Shown in pieces: positions 59,411 through 64,000 of a DNA stretch of 64,000 bases (position 1 is its first letter; the number at the start of each line of letters is the position of its first letter). The stretch is taken from contig PLXQ01000054.1 of NCBI GenBank assembly GCA_003151475.1, forward strand, positions 189,529 to 253,528, written 5' to 3'. A model generated the notes under the pieces. That model ran no database searches. It was not told where the DNA came from and saw only the letters and a program-made list of their open reading frames with translations. The position numbers were made by a program, and so were the translations under genes. Origin of the DNA: Acidimicrobiaceae bacterium (lineage in GTDB: Bacteria > Actinomycetota > Acidimicrobiia > Acidimicrobiales > UBA8190).

Positions 59411-60757
59411 TCAGCCGTGGCCGGCGAAGATGGAGGCGTACGCCAGAATTCCGGTGACGTAGCTCTGGGTGGCGGGCAGGATCCCGTGCTGGGCGATCGA
59501 CGCCATCCCCTGGGAGTAACCGGCCAGAGCCTGACCGGCGTTGCCGCCGCTGCTGTTCAGCAGGTACCGCAGATAGGCGGCGGCGAGGTCGATGTTGTCG
59601 GCCGCCACCCGCGGGTCGAGCGCCGGCCCCTGCAGGATCGAGCTGCTCACGAAGCTGGCGGTGGACGGCAGGATCTGACAGACCCCGAGCGCCCCCGTGG
59701 GTGAGACGGCCGTCGTCTGCCAGCCCGATTCCCACCAGCACAGGGCCTCCAGCAACGAGACGGGCACCCCCGAAGCCGACGCGGCGTGGACGAAGTCGGG
59801 TTGCAGGGCCACCCGGCTCGGAAAGCCGAGCAGCGCTGTCGGATAGGCGCCTGTGGCCACCGGGGCCGACGACGGGGACAAGACGGCGGCGGCAGCGGGC
59901 AGTGTCAGTCGCATGCCGGCGAAGACGACGTTGGGGTTGCTGATCTTGTTGGCGGTGGCCAGGGCCGCCGGGGTGGTGCCGTAGTGGCCGGCGATGGATG
60001 TCAGGGTGTCGCCGACGTGCACGGTGACGGTGCCCACCATGGTGACCGTCGAGGAGGGGCCGGCCGCCGCGGGGGGAACGGCGGCGCCGGGAATGTGCAG
60101 CACGGTCCCGGCTTCGATCCGATTCGGATCGCTGATCCCGTTGGCAGCGGCCAGAGCCGACGCCGTGGTGCCGTAGCGCGCCGCGAGGGCGCCGAGCGTC
60201 TCGCCGGGCTGGACCTCGACGGTGGTGAAGGCCGGTGCCGGCGCGGCGGCCGTTGCCGGTGCGGCACCGACTCCCGGCACATGCAGCACCGAACCGGCCA
60301 CGATCAGATCAGGGTTGCTGATCCCGTTGGCGGCGGCCAGAGCGGAAGCGGAGACGCCGTAGCGGGCGGCCAGAGCGCTCAGAGTCTCGCCGGGCTGCAC
60401 GGTCACCGTGGTGGTGGGCGGCGGGGTAGCGACCGTCGGCGCCGCCGCGGGGGGCGGAGCCGCTGCACTCGACCCCGGTATCTGCAGCACGGCGCCGGCC
60501 TCGACCAGATTCGGATTGCTGATCCCGTTGGCGGTGGCCAGGGCGGCCACCGTCGTGTGCACCTCGGCCGCCACCTGGGCGAGGCTCTGTCCGGATTGGA
60601 CCGTGACCGTCCCGGCGTAGGCGGGCCCGGAACCGAGGACAACGGCCAGGCCGACGCCGAGGATCGCCACCAGCGGGAGGCCCACCAACGTCGCCCGGGA
60701 GGAGCGCCAAATCGGAGCGGTGCTCTTCAGACCGTCCGCTGTCTTCAAACTGTCCAT
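59411..60757 (-). CDS. LysM-SLT lytic transglycosylase
   Basis: A 448-residue exported cell-wall enzyme. A membrane helix/signal (LVGLPLVAILGVGLAVVLGS) is followed by four LysM repeats (each with TVxxGxTLxxLAxxYG ... LAxANxISNPNxIxAG) separated by Ala/Pro linkers, then an SLT domain: LLEALCWWESGWQTTAVSPT with the catalytic Glu, GALGVCQILPS and NIDLAAAYLRYLL. LysM binds peptidoglycan glycans. Its SLT domain is paralogous to the protein at 37.8-38.4 kb. ATG 60757 sits after an unusually AT-rich promoter region (60780-60870). Confidence 0.92.
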   Translation of the reverse strand: MDSLKTADGLKSTAPIWRSSRATLVGLPLVAILGVGLAVVLGSGPAYAGTVTVQSGQSLAQVAAEVHTTVAALATANGISNPNLVEAGAVLQIPGSSAAAPPPAAAPTVATPPPTTTVTVQPGETLSALAARYGVSASALAAANGISNPDLIVAGSVLHVPGVGAAPATAAAPAPAFTTVEVQPGETLGALAARYGTTASALAAANGISDPNRIEAGTVLHIPGAAVPPAAAGPSSTVTMVGTVTVHVGDTLTSIAGHYGTTPAALATANKISNPNVVFAGMRLTLPAAAAVLSPSSAPVATGAYPTALLGFPSRVALQPDFVHAASASGVPVSLLEALCWWESGWQTTAVSPTGALGVCQILPSTASFVSSSILQGPALDPRVAADNIDLAAAYLRYLLNSSGGNAGQALAGYSQGMASIAQHGILPATQSYVTGILAYASIFAGHG

Positions 60758-60870
60758 GGAGGCGGGACCCTAACCGAGTCCTCCCCCAATTATGTCCCTC
60801 TAAGCACTATTCAAACCACCAGGCGTCGTGACATCACTCACTGCAAGAAAAATAACGCGTCAGGTGATAA

Positions 60871-61461
60871 TCATGGGGTGAGGCCGAGGATCCATGAGTG
60901 CACGACGGCGGCCACCTGGTCGTCTCTCTTCCTGAGCGAATGGTCGCCTCCGTCGATCCAGACATGGCTCACCGGTCCGGCAATGGCGGCGGTGGCCGCC
61001 TCGAGCTCCTCCGGGCGGCCGAAAGCATCACGGGTCCCCGAGACGAAGAGACAGGGCACGGAGACGGCGCCGAGGTGTTCGGTCCGCGGCCGGTCGGGCT
61101 TGCCCGGCGGGTGAAGCGGGTAGCTGATCAGGACGAGCGCGGCGGCGGGCAGGCCGTCGGCCACGGCCATCGAGCAGATCCGGCCCCCCATGGAGCGGCC
61201 TCCGAGAGCGATCCGGCGGGCCGGCACCCCGAGAGCGTCGGCCAGGGCCTCCGAGGCGGCCACCACCGTGGCGATCAGGACAGGCGGACGATCAGGGGCC
61301 CGCCGGCCGGCGAGGTGATAGGGGAAATCGATCCGTTCGACCCCGATGCCGTCAGCGCTCAGCGCGTCGTCGATGGCCACCAGCGAAGACTGCTCCCGCC
61401 CGGCGCTCGCCCCCGGGGTGAGAACGAGTCCCGCCACCGCGGGCGGGGATTTCCGGGCCAT
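60871..61461 (-). CDS. Alpha/beta hydrolase, TEX30/KANL3-like (dienelactone hydrolase-like)
   Basis: A 196-residue small alpha/beta hydrolase. LVLTPGASAGREQSSLVAID gives the N-terminal GA(G/S)A loop, RIALGGRSMGGRICSMAV the nucleophile Ser, VSGTRDAFGRPEELE the Asp, and WIDGGDHSLRKRD the catalytic His. This is the pattern of the TEX30/KANL3 group of uncharacterised hydrolases. Its ATG overlaps the upstream hydrolase stop by 1 bp (TGATG), so the pair is coupled. Confidence 0.87.
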   Translation of the reverse strand: MARKSPPAVAGLVLTPGASAGREQSSLVAIDDALSADGIGVERIDFPYHLAGRRAPDRPPVLIATVVAASEALADALGVPARRIALGGRSMGGRICSMAVADGLPAAALVLISYPLHPPGKPDRPRTEHLGAVSVPCLFVSGTRDAFGRPEELEAATAAIAGPVSHVWIDGGDHSLRKRDDQVAAVVHSWILGLTP

Positions 61462-62288
61462 CAGAGGGAGGCGAAGAACTTCATCGCCGCCTCCCGGTGG
61501 GCCCCGATGTCCTCCACCCCGGCATGTCCGCAGCCGGGGATCTCGACGTACTGACCGTGGGGAAGCTGCTCGGCTCCCCACGAGAGAAGCGCGGGCGGGA
61601 AGAAGAGGTCGAATTGGTGCGCCATCACCAGCACGGGAACGCGGGTCTCGGCCAGTGCCTCCTCCTGCCAGCTTCTCGGCCGCCGGATCCAGTCGGTGTC
61701 CGCTTCGTACTGTCCCCGACGACCGGGACCGGACCACTCGCCGAACACCGAATCCATCATGGTCGTCATGGCCTCCACCACGGCGTCGTTCTGCAGCGTG
61801 GCCGGGGCGAAGGTCCCCGGCAACGAGAGCAGCGAGTCCAAGGTCCCCGGCATCTCGTGGCCGTCGCGTATGGCGTCCACCCGGGCGTCGGTCAGCAGCT
61901 GCACGTAGCGCGACCCTCCGACCAGACCGGCGATGCACGCCGCGCCCCGTACGAGATCGGGCCGGCTCCGCGCCACCTGGAAGGTGACGAACCCCCCGAG
62001 AGAGATCCCGGCGATCCTCACCTGGGACAGACCCAGATGCTCGATCAGCCCCACGGTGTCCTGCGCCATCATCTCCACGCTGTAGGGCCCCTCGGGGCAC
62101 CCTGACGGCGCCATCCCCCGGTTGTCGAAGGTCACCACCTGGTAGCCCTGCTCGACCGGCTCGGTCACCATCCCCAGAAACGACCACGACTCAGCCCGCT
62201 GCCCGGTCCCGCAGACCAGCACGATCGGTTCGCCTTCCCCGTGCACCTCGTAGGCGATCTCGATTCCGTTCACTTCTGCCACTGCCAT
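61461..62288 (-). CDS. Alpha/beta hydrolase fold protein
   Basis: A 275-residue classical alpha/beta hydrolase of the 3-oxoadipate-enol-lactonase/haloperoxidase-like type. VTFDNRGMAPSGCPEGPYSV, the nucleophile elbow RIAGISLGGFVTFQVARS, the Asp region MAHQFDLFFPPALL and the His in EIPGCGHAGVEDIG complete the triad. The substrate is unknown. ATG 62288 has an AGGGGG stretch upstream; GTG 62291 is equally possible. It is translationally coupled to the smaller hydrolase gene downstream. Confidence 0.88.
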   Translation of the reverse strand: MAVAEVNGIEIAYEVHGEGEPIVLVCGTGQRAESWSFLGMVTEPVEQGYQVVTFDNRGMAPSGCPEGPYSVEMMAQDTVGLIEHLGLSQVRIAGISLGGFVTFQVARSRPDLVRGAACIAGLVGGSRYVQLLTDARVDAIRDGHEMPGTLDSLLSLPGTFAPATLQNDAVVEAMTTMMDSVFGEWSGPGRRGQYEADTDWIRRPRSWQEEALAETRVPVLVMAHQFDLFFPPALLSWGAEQLPHGQYVEIPGCGHAGVEDIGAHREAAMKFFASL

Positions 62289-62358
62289 CACACCACCCCC
62301 TGTCGCCGCCCAGTCTCGCCGATTCGCGCCGTCGTCGCCGCGCGTCGCTGCCGCGCGT

Positions 62359-62391
62359 CGGTCAGGTGGTGTTGGCGGTCAGGTGGTGTTG
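62359..62391. repeat. 16 bp direct repeat, 2 copies
   Basis: Two perfect copies of cggtcaggtggtgttg separated by 1 bp, in the divergent region between the alpha/beta hydrolase and DUF222-HNH genes. Confidence 0.95.
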
Positions 62392-62428
62392 CAGTCGCGT
62401 GGGTGTTGCGGCGGTGGGTTACCAACAG

Positions 62429-63622
62429 ATGAGTGCTACAGCCGGATGCTTCACTGTCATTGTGGATCTCGCTCTGATGACGGATCTCGACGCCTTCACC
62501 GAAGCGGTCGATCAACTGAGCGGAACCGATCCGTCGTCCTGCGCCGACGCAGAGTCGATCGAACGGTTGTGGCGCGACCACGCGCGCTTCGAAGCCTTTC
62601 TCACCGAAGCCACGGCCGCTTTCGACGTCTCGGGGAATTGGGTGGCCGACGGTGCCCGCAACGCCGCCGCCTGGTTGGTCAAGAGGTGCCGGCTGCCGAA
62701 GTCTCAGGCCAAACGGATGCTCCGACGGGGCCGGGAGCTCCGTCACCTGCCCGTGGTGGCGAAAGCCTGGGCCCACGGCACCATCACCGCCGCCCAAGTC
62801 GATGTCATCACCCCATTTCGCGGCCCCTCGACCGATGAAGCCCTGGCCCGCGACGAGGAGCTGCTGACCGAACAGGCCGGCTTTCTGACCTACAAGGACT
62901 TCGTCAGGGCCGCTGCCTACTGGAAGCAGATGGCTGATCCCGACGGCGCCGAAGCAGACGACGAGCGTCGTCGATCCCGACGAGACGTCTATCTCGAGAG
63001 CAGCTTCGGAGGGATGTGGCTGGGCCGGATAATTCTGGACCCCATCTCCGGCTCGATCGTCTCCAGTGAGCTCGAACGCCTGGAACAAGAGATGTTCGAC
63101 GCCGATTGGGCCCAGGCGAAGGCCTCTCTCGGTCGTGATCCCACCCTCGCCGATCTGGTCAGGACCCCGGGCCAGCGCCGGTCCGATGCTCTGGTCGAGA
63201 TGGCCACCCGCAGCCGGATGGCACCGTCAGGAGCACTTCGCCCTGCGGCTCTCTTCTCCGTGCTCGTCGACTACCCAACCCTGCGGGACCGGGTCTGCGA
63301 GCTGGCCGACGGCACTGTCCTGGCGCCGGGTTCGCTTCTTCCCTGGTTGACCGAGGGCCTTCTCGAGCGCGTTGTCTTCGCTCCGGGCCGCCGCTGCGAA
63401 GTGAGCGCCACGGCCCGGTTCTTCACCGGCGCCACCCGACGGGCCATCGAGCTGCGCGACCGCGAATGCACCCACCCCTACTGCGACATCCCGGCCGACA
63501 AGTGTCAGGCCGACCACATCGTCCCGGTCATCGAAGGTGGTCTCACCATCGAGGAGAACGGCCAGATGCTCTGCGGGTTCCACAATCGGCTGAAGATTCC
63601 CCGTCCACCGCCGGACGGCTAG
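62429..63622 (+). CDS. DUF222-HNH endonuclease family protein
   Basis: A 397-residue protein of the actinobacterial DUF222/REP13E12 type. The N-terminal helical DUF222 domain (SQAKRMLRRGRELRHLPVVA and WAHGTITAAQVDVI) is followed near the C-terminus by an HNH nuclease motif: THPYCDIPADKCQADHIVPV, then EENGQMLCGFHNRLK. Cys and His residues for zinc and metal are intact. These proteins are multicopy in many actinobacteria and often linked to mobile sequence, but no element ends are seen here. ATG 62477 is an alternative start. The stop overlaps the convergent gene by 4 bp (CTAG). Confidence 0.88.
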   Translation: MSATAGCFTVIVDLALMTDLDAFTEAVDQLSGTDPSSCADAESIERLWRDHARFEAFLTEATAAFDVSGNWVADGARNAAAWLVKRCRLPKSQAKRMLRRGRELRHLPVVAKAWAHGTITAAQVDVITPFRGPSTDEALARDEELLTEQAGFLTYKDFVRAAAYWKQMADPDGAEADDERRRSRRDVYLESSFGGMWLGRIILDPISGSIVSSELERLEQEMFDADWAQAKASLGRDPTLADLVRTPGQRRSDALVEMATRSRMAPSGALRPAALFSVLVDYPTLRDRVCELADGTVLAPGSLLPWLTEGLLERVVFAPGRRCEVSATARFFTGATRRAIELRDRECTHPYCDIPADKCQADHIVPVIEGGLTIEENGQMLCGFHNRLKIPRPPPDG

Positions 63623-63999
63623 CGAAAAGTCGTTTCAACCACCGAACCTGATTTCACCGACACGGTCTGCACCTCTGAGGCGATCTCCGAATGCACTCCG
63701 GTTTCTGCATGTTCGGCCTCTGAGTGTCCAGCATGAGAATGCGCGGCATGCGAATGCGCGGCATGCGAATGGCGGACCCGCAGGTCGTAAAGCCCGGCGG
63801 GAAGTGAGCCGAAGACTCCGGCATAGCGGACCAGTTCGCCCATGTGCCGAGCCCGCACGGCCGTGTGGAGGCCGGTCCAGACCCCGTCGTGGGGCCGGAT
63901 CTCGATCTCCTCACCCAGAAGATCCTCCGACGTGTAGACCACCAGTGCGCCCCGGTCCTCGCCGATGTCGAGCATGACACTTGCTCCGGTGCTCGGTCC
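63619..63999 (-). CDS. Conserved actinobacterial protein with His-rich segment, 5'-truncated by window edge
   Basis: The C-terminal 126 residues of a protein whose frame runs off the window. VMLDIGEDRGALVVYTSEDL, EIEIRPHDGVWTGLHTAVRA and YAGVFGSLPAGLYDLRV match a small actinobacterial family often annotated as phospholipase without evidence. An internal ATG at 63975 could be a start, but GPSTGASVMLDIG continues in frame and family members begin earlier. A His-rich segment (AAHSHAAHSHAGHSEAEHAE) from a 15 bp repeat could bind metal. Confidence 0.7.
   Translation of the reverse strand, partial: GPSTGASVMLDIGEDRGALVVYTSEDLLGEEIEIRPHDGVWTGLHTAVRARHMGELVRYAGVFGSLPAGLYDLRVRHSHAAHSHAAHSHAGHSEAEHAETGVHSEIASEVQTVSVKSGSVVETTFR
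63731..63775. repeat. 15 bp tandem repeat, 3 copies
   Basis: Three copies of gcatgcgaatgcgcg with single changes. On the minus strand it encodes Ser-His-Ala-Ala-His repeats in the His-rich protein. Confidence 0.95.
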
Positions 64000-64000
64000 G

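Noticed and set aside
1..64000. tRNA or rRNA genes
   Set aside because: No cloverleaf with a GGTTCRA-type T-arm and CCA-proximal acceptor stem was recognised on either strand, and no rRNA segments were seen. This was a visual search, so a short tRNA could be missed.

Overview
This 64 kb window is a dense, very GC-rich chromosomal segment of an actinobacterium. GTG/TTG starts, short Shine-Dalgarno (SD) sequences, several F420-type luciferase-like oxidoreductases, a DUF222-HNH protein, a DUF2332 protein, Lhr helicase, NCS1 permease, a KstR-type operator and PknH-like sensor lipoproteins all fit Actinomycetota. The mixture is most like class Acidimicrobiia, but I infer that from gene content and have not placed it phylogenetically. 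I see no rRNA, tRNA, CRISPR array, prophage or intact insertion sequence.

Layout. 0-5 kb: a FrnE-like DsbA protein, then a minus-strand group (arylsulfatase, LLM oxidoreductase, membrane protein, DUF2510-like protein). 5-7.2 kb: an isolated zinc-type ribosomal protein S18 with a long repetitive tail, four consecutive hairpins, a SHOCT-like protein, a HAD phosphatase and a small basic protein. 7.2-11.3 kb: a nucleobase salvage island (hpt, upp, yeast-type cytosine deaminase, a purine-type phosphoribosyltransferase and an NCS1 permease). 11.4-16.2 kb: an AAC(6')-like acetyltransferase, a DUF427 remnant, a nitroreductase and a four-gene operon with three tandem-domain YbjQ-like paralogues. 16.2-24.2 kb: carbohydrate-linked genes (GH38 alpha-mannosidase, a membrane-anchored GH43 protein with a partner lacking the catalytic domain, and a mannose-6-phosphate-isomerase-type cupin), mixed with a nucleosidase, a serine hydrolase and a Nudix enzyme. 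24.2-31.2 kb: divergent lhr and lon. 31.2-41.4 kb: a DUF4389 membrane protein, haloalkane dehalogenase, small NTF2-like and redoxin proteins, an alkyltransferase-like protein, a thioesterase, a lytic transglycosylase, a sarcosine-oxidase-like flavoprotein and an ABC-F ATPase. 41.4-48.7 kb: an HSL esterase, a TetR/LLM/SDR module with a clear operator, a low-GC patch with an IS630 remnant, a D-aminoacylase and a glyoxalase. 48.7-57 kb: DUF2332, VOC and NTF2 proteins, a Tat-exported berberine-bridge-type flavoprotein, a ureohydrolase, a methyltransferase-P450 pair behind a KstR-like operator, a cyclase-YHS protein and rpiB. 57-64 kb: tag, a 54-residue conserved protein, an LLM enzyme, an FKBP lipoprotein, a LysM lytic transglycosylase, two alpha/beta hydrolases, a DUF222-HNH protein and a His-rich protein cut by the window edge.

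Most genes sit in short operons of two to four with start/stop overlaps. The most coherent systems are nucleobase import and salvage (7.2-11.3 kb), the YbjQ paralogue operon (13.1-16.2 kb), the TetR-controlled redox module (42.5-45.3 kb), and the methyltransferase-P450 pair whose promoter overlaps a sequence fitting the KstR (sterol catabolism) consensus. A striking window-wide property is the number of short tandem repeats with unrelated 9-33 bp units, many in frame inside genes. I did not find a complete new defence or biosynthetic system.
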